Assembly (NCBI GenBank): GCA_003213595.1
Contig: QCMR01000001.1
Location: 90,015 to 154,014 of the forward strand
Source of the DNA: SAR86 cluster bacterium AG-422-E19
Lineage (GTDB): Bacteria; Pseudomonadota; Gammaproteobacteria; Magnimaribacterales; AG-339-G14
Reading direction: 5' to 3'
DNA: 64,000 bases
Position 1 is the first letter of the stretch; each line of letters begins with the position of its first letter. Shown piece by piece: positions 44,779 through 53,280 of this stretch. Position numbers and translations under genes: made by a program. The notes beneath the pieces are model-generated. The model saw nothing but the letters and a program-made list of their open reading frames with translations, did no database searches and was not told where the DNA came from.

Positions 44779-45403
44779 AAACTTCTCTACCCTCTTCTAT
44801 CGCTTTCCCCTCATATTTTGTTTGTATGGGTTTGAGTGACTGCAAAACATTTGAATCATGCAATACTTTGAATTCTGCAAAGTCTTTTTTTATATCATCG
44901 GCATAATCTTGCCAGTCTGTCTTGACGATCAAGTGACCCTTTTCTTTTAGATTTTGTTTTATGAGATTTAGAAAATTATGGTCTATCAACCTTCTTTTCC
45001 AATGTTTTTTTTTCGGCCAAGGATCTGGAAATAAAATAAAAATAAAATCAAAAAAAGGTTTTTCAATTTTTTCTAAAAAATCTTTTGCATCGCCATAAAA
45101 TAAACATATGTTTTTTAAATCATGAATTTGCACCTGTTTCAAAACGGAGGCAATACCAGACTTAAAAACTTCGATCCCATAAAAGTTAATATTAGAGTTG
45201 GCCATTGCCTTTTCAATTAAGTTGTTACCATCTCCAAAGCCTATTTCAAGAATATTAATTTTTTTTTCTGGAAGTAATTTTGAGATATGGCTAACTTCTT
45301 TTGAATCAAAAAAATTCTTATTTTTAAATTTCTCGAAAATTTCTAGATCTTTTTTGGATGTTCTGCTGCGAACATGCACAAAAGATTTAACCTCTCTTTT
45401 CAA
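44750..45403 (-). CDS. trmB: tRNA (guanine-N7-)-methyltransferase TrmB
   Basis: Methylates G46 of tRNAs. 217 residues: SAM motif ILEIGFGDGNNLIEKA, ICLFYGDAKDFLE, and the signature FPDPWPKKKHWKRRLI. The start overlaps the thiG stop by 4 bp, so it is translated with thiSG. Confidence 0.95.
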   Translation of the reverse strand: MKREVKSFVHVRSRTSKKDLEIFEKFKNKNFFDSKEVSHISKLLPEKKINILEIGFGDGNNLIEKAMANSNINFYGIEVFKSGIASVLKQVQIHDLKNICLFYGDAKDFLEKIEKPFFDFIFILFPDPWPKKKHWKRRLIDHNFLNLIKQNLKEKGHLIVKTDWQDYADDIKKDFAEFKVLHDSNVLQSLKPIQTKYEGKAIEEGREVFTYITDLNA

Positions 45404-46179
45404 GACTCAATGATGCCTTTTTCTGGAGAGCTAGGACTAGGTTGGGATTTAGGAATTCTTCCTGAATTGTGGGCAAGCCTTCCTGCTTCAACTGCTAATT
45501 TCATTGCTAAGGCCATCTGAGTAGGATTTTCAGATTTTGCAATGGCGGTGTTTAATAAAACTGCATCAGCCCCCATTTCCATTGCTATTGAAGCATCTGA
45601 AGCAGTACCAATACCAGCATCAATAATGACTGGCACAGAAACTGAATCTATAATTTTTTGAATTTTTTGAGGCTCTGCAATACCCTGGCCAGAACCAATG
45701 GGTGCAGCTAATGGCATTATGGAAACACATCCAATATCTTCAAGTTTTATGCAACTTTCATAATCAGCTGTGCAATAAACCATTACCTCAAAACCGTCTC
45801 TTACTAAAATTTCTGCTGCCTCTATGGTCGAATCCATATTTGGTAGTAACGTTTTTGGATCATCAAGTACTTCTAACTTTAGTAAGTTTTTACCGCCCAA
45901 AATCTCTCTACCTAATTTTGCCATCCGCACTGCATCTTTTGTTGAATAGGCACCAGCAGTATTAGGAAGAATTGTGTATTTATCCGGAGATATATAATCA
46001 AGAATTGAAGAATCTTTATCGTTTTGAAGGTCTATTCTTCTAACAGCAACGGTAACAATTTCTGCTCCCGAAGCTTCAATAGAGGCGATTGCTTCAGCTT
46101 CATCTTTATATTTACCTGTACCTACTAGAAGTCTTGATGAGTAGTTTTTTCCCGCAACGACTAAGCTGTCCTGAGTCAA
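45400..46179 (-). CDS. thiG: Thiazole synthase ThiG
   Basis: Forms the thiazole ring of thiamine from DXP, dehydroglycine and ThiS-thiocarboxylate. A 259-residue barrel with SRLLVGTGKYKD, EIVTVAVRRID, LKLEVLDDPKTLLPN (substrate Lys region) and APIGSGQGIAEP. It appears to start at TTG directly after the thiS stop; AGGTGGTGG from the end of thiS can serve as the ribosome-binding site. Confidence 0.95.
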   Translation of the reverse strand: MTQDSLVVAGKNYSSRLLVGTGKYKDEAEAIASIEASGAEIVTVAVRRIDLQNDKDSSILDYISPDKYTILPNTAGAYSTKDAVRMAKLGREILGGKNLLKLEVLDDPKTLLPNMDSTIEAAEILVRDGFEVMVYCTADYESCIKLEDIGCVSIMPLAAPIGSGQGIAEPQKIQKIIDSVSVPVIIDAGIGTASDASIAMEMGADAVLLNTAIAKSENPTQMALAMKLAVEAGRLAHNSGRIPKSQPSPSSPEKGIIES

Positions 46180-46395
46180 TTAACCACCACCTATCGCTTT
46201 TACAATTTCTACTTTATCTCCATCTTTAAGATTGGTTTCCTGCCAATCCGATCTAAAAACCAAATTTTCATTTATTTCAATTGCAATGTGTTTGGAAGAT
46301 ATATTTAGAGACTCTAAGACAGAGACGATATTTGTTTCTTGAGGAAATTTTTTTAAATCGCCGTTTATGAAGATTTTTATTGGAGAGCTTACCAA
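46180..46395 (-). CDS. thiS: Sulfur carrier protein ThiS
   Basis: A 71-residue beta-grasp protein ending VKAIGGG; the C-terminal Gly becomes the thiocarboxylate used by ThiG. IKIFINGDLKKF is the usual N-terminus, so the TTG at 46395 is the most plausible start. It lies 3 bp after rpoH and abuts thiG, so it shares their transcript. No TPP riboswitch was seen before it. Confidence 0.92.
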   Translation of the reverse strand: MVSSPIKIFINGDLKKFPQETNIVSVLESLNISSKHIAIEINENLVFRSDWQETNLKDGDKVEIVKAIGGG

Positions 46396-46398
46396 AAT

Positions 46399-47250
46399 TT
46401 AGCTCAATTTTTCCTTTATCACGTCCATGGCAGATTTTTCAATTTGCCTTATTCGTTCTGCACTAACTCCATATTTATCAGATAGTTCGTGAAGAGTGGG
46501 TTTCATGTCACTAAGCCAACGATCCATTAAAATTTCTTTGCTTCTTTGGTCTAATTCAGAAATAGCAGAAAGAAGTTCTCTATTGTTGTGTTTTTCTAAA
46601 TCATTTTTTTCAATGAGCTCTGCTGGATCCATGCTTGAATCAGAAATGTAATTAGCGGGGCTGTAAGATGCCTGATCGTCATTGGCTTCTGCAAGTGGGT
46701 CAAAAGAAACATCTGAAGAATTCATTCTGGATTCCATTTCTTTTACAGATTTTTCATCTACACCTAATTCGGAGGAAATCATTTTTACTTCATCAGAAGA
46801 GAGCCAATTTAACTCTTTTCTTTTACTTCTAAGATTAAAGAAAAGCTTTCTTTGAGCTTTGGTAGTTGCTACTTTGACGATTTTCCAATTCTTTAAAATG
46901 TATTCATGAATTTCAGATTTTATCCAATGAATCGCAAAGGATATGAGCCTGACGCCAACTTCTGGATTGAATTTCCTTACAGCTTTCATAAGGCCAACGT
47001 TTCCTTCTTGAATAAGATCTGCTTGAGGAAGGCCATATCCGGAATAGCCTCTGGCCACATGAGCGACAAACCTCAAATGAGCCATTACAAGTTTTCTAGC
47101 CGCTTCCAAGTCATTATTATAGTAAAGCTCTTCGGCAAGTTTTTTCTCCTCTTCGGGAGTCAAAATAGAGATATTTTGAATAGAATTAAGATAGGACTCC
47201 AGGTTTTGTCCTGGAGAAGAAATATCCATAGGTTGTAGTTCTTTACCCAT
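46399..47250 (-). CDS. rpoH: Heat-shock sigma factor RpoH (sigma32)
   Basis: 283 residues: sigma region 1.2/2 (NLESYLNSIQNISILTPEEE, GLPQADLIQEGNVGLMKAV), the RpoH box QRKLFFNLRSKRK that separates sigma32 from RpoD, and region 4 HTH (TLHELSDKYGVSAERIRQIE). It should direct heat-shock transcription. It precedes thiS-thiG-trmB on the same strand and follows cysQ by 68 bp. Confidence 0.96.
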   Translation of the reverse strand: MGKELQPMDISSPGQNLESYLNSIQNISILTPEEEKKLAEELYYNNDLEAARKLVMAHLRFVAHVARGYSGYGLPQADLIQEGNVGLMKAVRKFNPEVGVRLISFAIHWIKSEIHEYILKNWKIVKVATTKAQRKLFFNLRSKRKELNWLSSDEVKMISSELGVDEKSVKEMESRMNSSDVSFDPLAEANDDQASYSPANYISDSSMDPAELIEKNDLEKHNNRELLSAISELDQRSKEILMDRWLSDMKPTLHELSDKYGVSAERIRQIEKSAMDVIKEKLS

Positions 47251-47318
47251 AATTGCGAATTTTATACCTTTTTTTCATCTTTTTAGAAATAATTTACTAA
47301 AAAAGTTATAAAAATAGT

Positions 47319-48122
47319 TTAAGAATCTATTTGCCTCAGAAAATCCAACCTTTTTTTATTAGAAAAAGCAAAAAATCCCTTAATTAACTGTTTTTCGTTC
47401 ATATCATAAGAAATCTCTTGAAGGTCTGTATCCAATACATCTCCTCCAAAAGCTTTTAAAATAGCGTGTCCAGCTGCGATATCCCAGGAATAAATATCTC
47501 CAAATCTAGGGTAAAGGTCTGCTATTCCTTCACAAATCCTACAAAACTTTATCGAACTTCCCATTCTAATAACTTTAGATCCCTTAAATTTAGACATTAC
47601 TTTTGCACAAAAATCCATTTCTTCTTCACTGCTGTGAGATTTACTAATTAAAACATTGCAGATTTGATTGTTCTTATTAGAAAGAGACACCATTTTTTCA
47701 TCAATAATTTTTTTTGGTGGTAAATCAGTACCGCCTAAAAAGATGCTATCTTTCATGGGTTGATAGATAGCGCCAAGTATTGGTTTTTGTTTGTTAATTA
47801 GGGCAATGTTTAAAGTAAATTCATCACTGCCATTTATTAATTCTTTTGTACCATCTATAGGATCTATGATCCAAGCGTATTCAGAATTTGCTTGTTCTTG
47901 GCTGGTCTCTTCAGAGATGAGTGCAAAATCTTGATTAATTTTTTTTAGCTCTTTTCTTATGAATTGGTCTACCTCGGTATCTAAGATTGTCAGAGGAGAG
48001 TTATCTTTTTTATAACTTACCTTAAGATCTATTGAGTCAAAATTAACAAAAAACTTTTTCGCGCTTTTGAATATTTTAATTAACTTTTCTGAGATATGAA
48101 TTTGATTCACTTTATTCATCAT
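47319..48122 (-). CDS. cysQ: 3'(2'),5'-bisphosphate nucleotidase CysQ
   Basis: Removes the 3'-phosphate of PAP/PAPS in sulfur metabolism. 267 residues, inositol-phosphatase fold with LISEET, WIIDPIDGTKEL (metal site) and YSWDIAAGHAIL. Either of the two first Met codons may be used. Divergent from a tiny ORF across a 56-bp gap that contains a 10-bp palindrome. Confidence 0.93.
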   Translation of the reverse strand: MMNKVNQIHISEKLIKIFKSAKKFFVNFDSIDLKVSYKKDNSPLTILDTEVDQFIRKELKKINQDFALISEETSQEQANSEYAWIIDPIDGTKELINGSDEFTLNIALINKQKPILGAIYQPMKDSIFLGGTDLPPKKIIDEKMVSLSNKNNQICNVLISKSHSSEEEMDFCAKVMSKFKGSKVIRMGSSIKFCRICEGIADLYPRFGDIYSWDIAAGHAILKAFGGDVLDTDLQEISYDMNEKQLIKGFFAFSNKKRLDFLRQIDS

Positions 48123-48126
48123 TATT

Positions 48127-48147
48127 TTTATAAATACTATTTATAAA
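48127..48147. promoter_or_regulatory. Perfect 10-bp AT palindrome in the cysQ divergent region
   Basis: TTTATAAATA-C-TATTTATAAA. It lies 4 bp before the cysQ start and 31 bp before the small ORF. It contains -10-like TATAAA elements on both strands, so it may be overlapping promoters or an operator. As it is all A/T apart from the centre, chance is more likely than for a mixed sequence. Confidence 0.3.
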
Positions 48148-48178
48148 TTACAATAACACTTTAATTAGAGAACATATT

Positions 48179-48346
48179 ATGGTTGATAAAGAAGATTTAT
48201 TGAAACAAGCTGAAGACATCCATTCCGGTCTAAAGAGACTTAGTCTGAAAAATAGAAAGGTTGTAATGCCTCATCATAAAGAGTTTGAGTTAATTGAGGA
48301 ACTTGAAGAGCTTTCAATAGATTTGATTGAAAAACTTAAAAAGTAA
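48179..48346 (+). CDS. Small hypothetical protein (55 aa)
   Basis: An ATG frame of 55 codons: MVDKEDLLKQAEDIHSGL, a basic middle (LKRLSLKNRKVVMPHH) and an acidic, helical end (EFELIEELEELSIDLIEKL). No family recognised. It looks soluble, two-helix and possibly coiled coil. It is preceded by AGAG 10 nt upstream and followed after 12 bp by the crotonase gene with its own strong AAGGAG, so they may be co-transcribed. Confidence 0.55.
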   Translation: MVDKEDLLKQAEDIHSGLKRLSLKNRKVVMPHHKEFELIEELEELSIDLIEKLKK

Positions 48347-48358
48347 AAAGGAGTTGAA

Positions 48359-49237
48359 ATGACAAATAAATATACTTGTTTTGATTTAGAAATAAAAAAC
48401 AAAGTGGCGTATGTAACCATGTGTCGACCAGATGAATACAATACAATGAATAAAGCATTTTGGTCAGAATTGCCACATCTTGTTGAAAAAATATCTGATG
48501 ATGCCAGTGCAAGGGTAATAGTCCTATCTTCTACAGGAAAACATTTTTGTGCAGGTATGGATTTAGCTAACTTTTCATTGAGCGACAATCCCACTGAGCC
48601 AAAATCTTCCAATACCCATAATGGAATGAAAAAGGAAGCAGGTTTTAGAATCACTCTAGACCTTCAACATACAATCACTTCTCTTGAAAAAGCAAGAATT
48701 CCAGTTATTTCAGCTATTCAAGGAGGTTGTATAGGTGGTGGTTTAGACCTGGCAACAGCAACAGATATGAGATTCTGTACTAAAGAAGCTTTCTTTTGTA
48801 TCCAAGAAATTAATATTGGGATGGCAGCAGATGTTGGAACCTTGCAAAGAATTCCAAGATTGATTCCAGAAGGAGTAGTAAGAGAATTAGCCTACACAGG
48901 CAGAAGGTTTTTTGCTGATGAAGCAAAAGCTCATGGCTTGGTAAACAAAGTTTTTGATTCCCATGAAGAAATGATGTCAGCTGTGGAAATTATTGCAGAA
49001 GAAATTGCTTCCAAAGGTCCTTTGGCAGTTGCGGGAACAAAAGAAATTCTTAATTATGGACGAGATCATACAATTGAAGAGTCTTTGAATCATGTTGCTT
49101 TGTGGAATGCTGCAATGGGAATTAGTGACGAGATGTCTGTAGCCTTTGAAGCAAAAGCAAATAATAAAGATCCAGAGTTTGATGATTTAATTCCAAGAAC
49201 TGGAAAAAAATATCTTGATGGTGGATATCAAGGGTAG
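48359..49237 (+). CDS. Enoyl-CoA hydratase/isomerase, dienoyl-CoA isomerase-like
   Basis: 292-residue crotonase. GKHFCAGMDLANF and AIQGGCIGGGLDLATATD form the CoA-binding and oxyanion sites. CIQEINIGMAADVGTLQRIP matches the delta3,5-delta2,4-dienoyl-CoA isomerase (ECH1) signature, in which the Glu and the Asp of AADVGTL are catalytic; ordinary hydratases lack that Asp. It likely helps oxidise unsaturated fatty acids. Preceded by AAGGAG. The stop is 1 bp from the yaaA stop on the other strand. Confidence 0.87.
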   Translation: MTNKYTCFDLEIKNKVAYVTMCRPDEYNTMNKAFWSELPHLVEKISDDASARVIVLSSTGKHFCAGMDLANFSLSDNPTEPKSSNTHNGMKKEAGFRITLDLQHTITSLEKARIPVISAIQGGCIGGGLDLATATDMRFCTKEAFFCIQEINIGMAADVGTLQRIPRLIPEGVVRELAYTGRRFFADEAKAHGLVNKVFDSHEEMMSAVEIIAEEIASKGPLAVAGTKEILNYGRDHTIEESLNHVALWNAAMGISDEMSVAFEAKANNKDPEFDDLIPRTGKKYLDGGYQG

Positions 49238-49238
49238 A

Positions 49239-50003
49239 TTATTTTCTTAGGAAAACTGGGCTATCTTCAGTCGAATCTTTTTTGGAAAATTTATAGCCGT
49301 CTAGATTGAATTTTTTAAGATCTTCAGAAGTTTTAGCTCGGTTTTCAATCAAATACTTGGCCATTAATCCTCTAGCCTTTTTCGCGTAAAAGCTAATTAT
49401 CTTGAATTGGCCGTTTTTAAAATCTTTAAAGACCGGACTGATGACTCGGCTTTTCAACTTTTCAGTGTCAACAGATGAAAAATATTCAATAGAAGCAAGA
49501 TTCACCAAAATAGAAGTTGCTTTGAGATCTTTGTTTAAATGATTGGTAATTTCTTCTTTCCAAAACTCATACAAGTCCTTGTTTTTTGAAACAGAAATTT
49601 TAGTACCCATCTCAAGACGGTAAGGCGAAATAATATCTAATGGTTTTAAAACTCCATAAAGTCCGGAAAGGATCCTGAGGTGTTTTTGTGCAAAATTTAT
49701 GTCTTGTTTTGAAAGTTTTTCAAACTCCAGTCCTTGATAGACATCTCCTTTAAAAACAAATCCAGCTTGTTTCGCATGAGTTGAAGGCTTGGTTGCTTGA
49801 GACCAATTCTGGAATCTATCATGGTTTAAAGCAGAAATTTTTTCACTGACTCCCATTAAAGAAGACAACTCAGATTTATTTAATTTCTTCATAGTAGACA
49901 CTAAATTTTTAGATTTAGGCAAAAAAGGCGGTACTGAGAAATCCAGTCCCTTTTCTGAAAAAGAATAATCTAACGTCTTAGCTGGAGATAGAACTATAAT
50001 CAT
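49239..50003 (-). CDS. yaaA: YaaA peroxide-stress protein
   Basis: 254 residues of the YaaA/DUF328 family: MIIVLSPAKTLDYSF, HLRILSGLYGVLKPLDIISPYRLEMG, NLASIEYF and FYAKKARGLMAKYLI. E. coli YaaA lowers intracellular free iron during H2O2 stress and binds DNA. Divergent from the TRAP permease genes with only 25 bp between the starts. Confidence 0.93.
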   Translation of the reverse strand: MIIVLSPAKTLDYSFSEKGLDFSVPPFLPKSKNLVSTMKKLNKSELSSLMGVSEKISALNHDRFQNWSQATKPSTHAKQAGFVFKGDVYQGLEFEKLSKQDINFAQKHLRILSGLYGVLKPLDIISPYRLEMGTKISVSKNKDLYEFWKEEITNHLNKDLKATSILVNLASIEYFSSVDTEKLKSRVISPVFKDFKNGQFKIISFYAKKARGLMAKYLIENRAKTSEDLKKFNLDGYKFSKKDSTEDSPVFLRK

Positions 50004-50028
50004 TACAGTATTATTAAATCATATTTCA

Positions 50029-50535
50029 ATGCTCAAAAAAATTACCAAAACCATTGAGAATATACTTAATTTATTTCCTTTCTTTTTCGGAAATATTTCT
50101 TCTTGGCTCATTTTATTAATGATTTTTCTAAGCTCGATGATTGTCATCTTAAGATACGTTTTTGAAATCGGAGTAGTTGCAATGCAAGAACTGCTCGTCT
50201 ATTCACATGGGATGCTTTTTCTATTTTATGCCGCATTAGCTCTAAAAGATGATGCGCATGTCAGAGTAGACATTTTCTACAGAGAATTGTCGGATAAAAG
50301 AAAAAGAATGGTAAATATTTTTGGAAATCTGTTTTTTTTACAACCCTTTGCTTGGGTAATTTTAATATTTTCATTTGAATACGTTTACTTCGCTTGGTCT
50401 ATCAATGAAATTTCTCCAGAACCAGGCGGTCTTCCTTTTGTGTATCTTTTCAAAACAAGCTTAATTATTTTTCCTGTTCTTTTGATCCTTCAGAGCTTTT
50501 CAGAGCTGATTAAATTGGTTTTCAAAAATGATTGA
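50029..50535 (+). CDS. dctQ: TRAP transporter small permease (DctQ)
   Basis: 168 residues with four membrane helices. AMQELLVYSHGMLFLFYAALALKDDAHVRVDIFY is the central signature of DctQ subunits (quoted in parts: QELLVYSHGMLF; DDAHVRVDIFY). It forms the membrane complex with DctM, whose start it overlaps by 8 bp. Confidence 0.92.
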   Translation: MLKKITKTIENILNLFPFFFGNISSWLILLMIFLSSMIVILRYVFEIGVVAMQELLVYSHGMLFLFYAALALKDDAHVRVDIFYRELSDKRKRMVNIFGNLFFLQPFAWVILIFSFEYVYFAWSINEISPEPGGLPFVYLFKTSLIIFPVLLILQSFSELIKLVFKND

Positions 50536-51886
50536 TTTTCTGCCACTGATCCTTTTTGCCTTGGTTTGTATCTTTTTACTTTTTGGTTTCCCTGTTGCTT
50601 TTACTTTAGCTGGGGTTTCAATAATTTTTGCTTTGATAACAAGTTTTTTTGGTGTTTTTGATTTGTTTCTTTTAGAAACTCTACCAAATAGGATTTTCGG
50701 CGTGATGACAAATTCTACTTTGATAGCAGTTCCTTTGTTTATTTTTATGGGAGTATTACTGGAAAAATCGAAAGTTGCAGAAGAACTTCTGCTTAAAATG
50801 TCTGACTTTTTTTCTGGTTTTAGAGGTGGTCTTGGTCTTTCGGTAATTTTTGTTGGAGCTTTACTTGCAGCCAGTACAGGCATTGTTGGAGCTACAGTTA
50901 TTACGATGGGTTTGATTTCTTTACCCGCATTTTTAAAACAAGGATATCCACACGATCTTTCTACTGGTTTAATTTCTGCTACCGGTACTTTGGGACAAAT
51001 CATCCCTCCTTCTATTGCCTTGGTAATTTTAGGAGATGTGTTGTCTTCAGCCTATCAACAATCGCAGCTTAGTCAGGGAATTTTTACAGCCAAAACAATT
51101 TCGGTGGGGGATCTATTCTTGGCAGCTATAGTTCCAGGATTAATGTTGCTGTGTTTTTATGCAATTTATTTTCTTTTCAAATCAAGAAACTTGGAACTTA
51201 TCTCAAATGATGTAGAAAGCTCAACAAAAGCTATTGATTTCATAAAAGTCATTGCCCCGCCTTTTATTTTGATCATAACTGTTTTGGGCAGCATTATTTT
51301 TGGAATTGCTTCGCCAACAGAGGCATCCGGTTTGGGCGCTTTGGGAGCAATTCTGATTGCAATGCTAAATAATAAATTAAATTTTCAAACTTTAGCTGAA
51401 ACTGTAAAACAATCAGCCGCCATAACTTCTATGGTTTTCATCATTTTAATAGGTGCTTCTGTTTTTTCTTTGGTTTTTAGAGGTTTGGGAGGAGAAGAAC
51501 TCATTGAGCAAATATTTAACTCTATTCCAGGAGGCCTTTTCGGTTCCATGATTTTAGTTATGGTTTTAATCTTTCTGTTGGGTTTTATCCTGGATTTCAT
51601 CGAAATAAGTTTTGTCATAGTGCCAATTGTAGGGCCAGTGTTGATGGCAATGGGAGCAGATCCAATTTGGCTTGGTATTATGATTGCAATCAATTTACAA
51701 ACTTCTTTCTTAACTCCACCATTTGGTTTTGCTTTATTTTATCTGAGAGGTGTTGCACCAGAAAACATCAAAACAATTTCTCTATATAAAGGAGTGATAC
51801 CATTTATAATAATCCAACTAGGTCTTTTGATTTTATTAGCTATTTTTCCAACAATCGTAACTTTTTTACCAAGTTATTTATATTAA
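50528..51886 (+). CDS. dctM: TRAP transporter large permease (DctM)
   Basis: 452 residues, about 12 helices. Signatures are FLLFGFPVAFTLAGVS, AASTGIVGATVITMGLISLP, GTLGQIIPPSIALVILGD, GIASPTEASGLGALGA and SFLTPPFGFALFYLRGVAP. It is the sodium-coupled transport subunit. The length and the loop between helices 5 and 6 resemble the 2-oxoacid/TakM group, but specificity lies in the binding protein. Confidence 0.94.
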   Translation: MIDFLPLILFALVCIFLLFGFPVAFTLAGVSIIFALITSFFGVFDLFLLETLPNRIFGVMTNSTLIAVPLFIFMGVLLEKSKVAEELLLKMSDFFSGFRGGLGLSVIFVGALLAASTGIVGATVITMGLISLPAFLKQGYPHDLSTGLISATGTLGQIIPPSIALVILGDVLSSAYQQSQLSQGIFTAKTISVGDLFLAAIVPGLMLLCFYAIYFLFKSRNLELISNDVESSTKAIDFIKVIAPPFILIITVLGSIIFGIASPTEASGLGALGAILIAMLNNKLNFQTLAETVKQSAAITSMVFIILIGASVFSLVFRGLGGEELIEQIFNSIPGGLFGSMILVMVLIFLLGFILDFIEISFVIVPIVGPVLMAMGADPIWLGIMIAINLQTSFLTPPFGFALFYLRGVAPENIKTISLYKGVIPFIIIQLGLLILLAIFPTIVTFLPSYLY

Positions 51887-52174
51887 ATGAATAACAAACA
51901 TCTGGTTAACTTGGGATATTTCTTCATATGGGGAGATTTTTTGTTAGTTATATTTTTTGTTCATTCTCTGTTTGTGAGTCCAATTACCGTTGAGATGTAT
52001 TTTTCTGAATATCTGCAAATAGCCTTGTATTTATTCAATTGGATTAAAACTTGGAGCGAATTTTTTGATTGGTGGGTGGGAATTATTTATACCTGGCCAG
52101 CAGCACTTATTTTCTTTATCAGATATTTTGTTTCAACCTCGATAGGTATTTGGTTGGTAAGAAAATATAGTTAG
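51887..52174 (+). CDS. Small membrane protein, possible TRAP accessory subunit
   Basis: 95 residues with two to three hydrophobic helices and many aromatics (FFIWGDFLLVIFFVHSLFV; WWVGIIYTWPAALIFFI; STSIGIWLVRK). No family recognised. The ATG follows the dctM stop without a gap, so it is translated with the permease. The stop shares TTAG with the dctP gene on the other strand. Confidence 0.65.
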   Translation: MNNKHLVNLGYFFIWGDFLLVIFFVHSLFVSPITVEMYFSEYLQIALYLFNWIKTWSEFFDWWVGIIYTWPAALIFFIRYFVSTSIGIWLVRKYS

Positions 52175-53280
52175 TTTAGTTCCCTCATTTCATACACTGC
52201 TTTTTCTGAAATTTTGTGATACTCGGAAACATTCTTTTTGAAATTTTCTTGAGACTCAAATATCCTTTTGGATAAAGAATCTTCAGCAATCAACTCTTTC
52301 AAAAGTTTAGAAGTAATTTCTTTAAATTTTTTCAAAACATCGTCAGGAAGTCTTTTTAGTATCACCCCGTGAGTATTTACCAATGTTTTCAAAGCTTGAT
52401 TATTCCTAGCAGTGTATTCATCCAACATATCCTGATTCACTGCCCTGCTTGCAGTTCTTACTATTTCTTGAAGATCAGAAGGTAAAGAAGCGAAAGCGTC
52501 TTTATTGATAATTACTTCTAAAGTTGGACCCGGTTCATGCCACCCTGGATAGTAATAATATTTTGCTGCTTGGTGTAATCCAAAGGTCTGGTCATTATAT
52601 GGCCCAATCCATTCTGCAGCATCTATAACTCCTGTTTGGAGATTCGTAAAGATTTCGCTGCCTGGCATTAAGACTGCTTCCCCACCTGCCTCTGTCCAAA
52701 CTTTTCCAGCCAAGCCAGGAATTCTCATTCTGGTTCCTTTGATATCCTCTAGAGAATTTATTTCTTTATTAAACCAGCCTGCCATTTGCACACCAGTATT
52801 ACCGCCTGCCAGAGGAATCAAATTAAATTTATCATAAGCTTCCTCCCAAAGCTCTAAGCCACCTCCATAATGGAGCCAAGCATTCATCTCTTGAGCGTTT
52901 AAGCCAAAGGGCAAAGCAGTAAAAAATTGTGCCGAAGGAGCTTTGCCAATCCAGTAATAAGATGCTCCATGACCGATCTCAACTGTGCCTCTAGAAACCG
53001 CATCAAAAACCTCTAAAGCAGGAACGAGCTCTCCACTGCCATAAACTTTTATTTGCAGTCTGCCTGCTGACATTTTGTTTACTAATTTGGAAAGATTCTC
53101 AGCTCCTAAGCCGACCCCAGGGTAATTTTTGGGCCAAGTAGTTACCATTCGCCAAGTAAATGTCTTTTCGGATTCTTTAAATGCAGTATTTGCTTCTTCT
53201 TGCTCACATGCAATGAAGAAAGTTAATACAAAAAGTAAAACTAAACTTTTTTTAAATTTGCGAAACTTAAAACCAGCCAT
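52171..53280 (-). CDS. dctP: TRAP substrate-binding lipoprotein (DctP/TakP-like)
   Basis: 369 residues: positively charged N-terminus, hydrophobic core and lipobox (VLLFVLTFFIAC), then a DctP fold with TWRMVTTWPKNYPGVGLGAE, VYGSGELVPALEVFDAVSRG, GTRMRIPGLAGKVW (the carboxylate-binding Arg) and AAEWIGPYNDQTFGL. It resembles 2-oxoacid/lactate-binding TakP proteins. Anchoring as a lipoprotein is unusual for a TRAP receptor. Its first 40 bp overlap the end of uvrD on the same strand, and it is transcribed opposite to the permease genes. Confidence 0.9.
   Translation of the reverse strand: MAGFKFRKFKKSLVLLFVLTFFIACEQEEANTAFKESEKTFTWRMVTTWPKNYPGVGLGAENLSKLVNKMSAGRLQIKVYGSGELVPALEVFDAVSRGTVEIGHGASYYWIGKAPSAQFFTALPFGLNAQEMNAWLHYGGGLELWEEAYDKFNLIPLAGGNTGVQMAGWFNKEINSLEDIKGTRMRIPGLAGKVWTEAGGEAVLMPGSEIFTNLQTGVIDAAEWIGPYNDQTFGLHQAAKYYYYPGWHEPGPTLEVIINKDAFASLPSDLQEIVRTASRAVNQDMLDEYTARNNQALKTLVNTHGVILKRLPDDVLKKFKEITSKLLKELIAEDSLSKRIFESQENFKKNVSEYHKISEKAVYEMRELN

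Noticed and set aside
46180-47250. TPP riboswitch upstream of thiS
   Set aside because: thiS begins 3 bp after the rpoH stop, leaving no leader; no THI-box pattern was seen.
50500-51003. 167-codon open frame antisense to dctM
   Set aside because: Lys/Pro/Ile-rich translation typical of the reverse of membrane-protein coding sequence; no ribosome site or family match.
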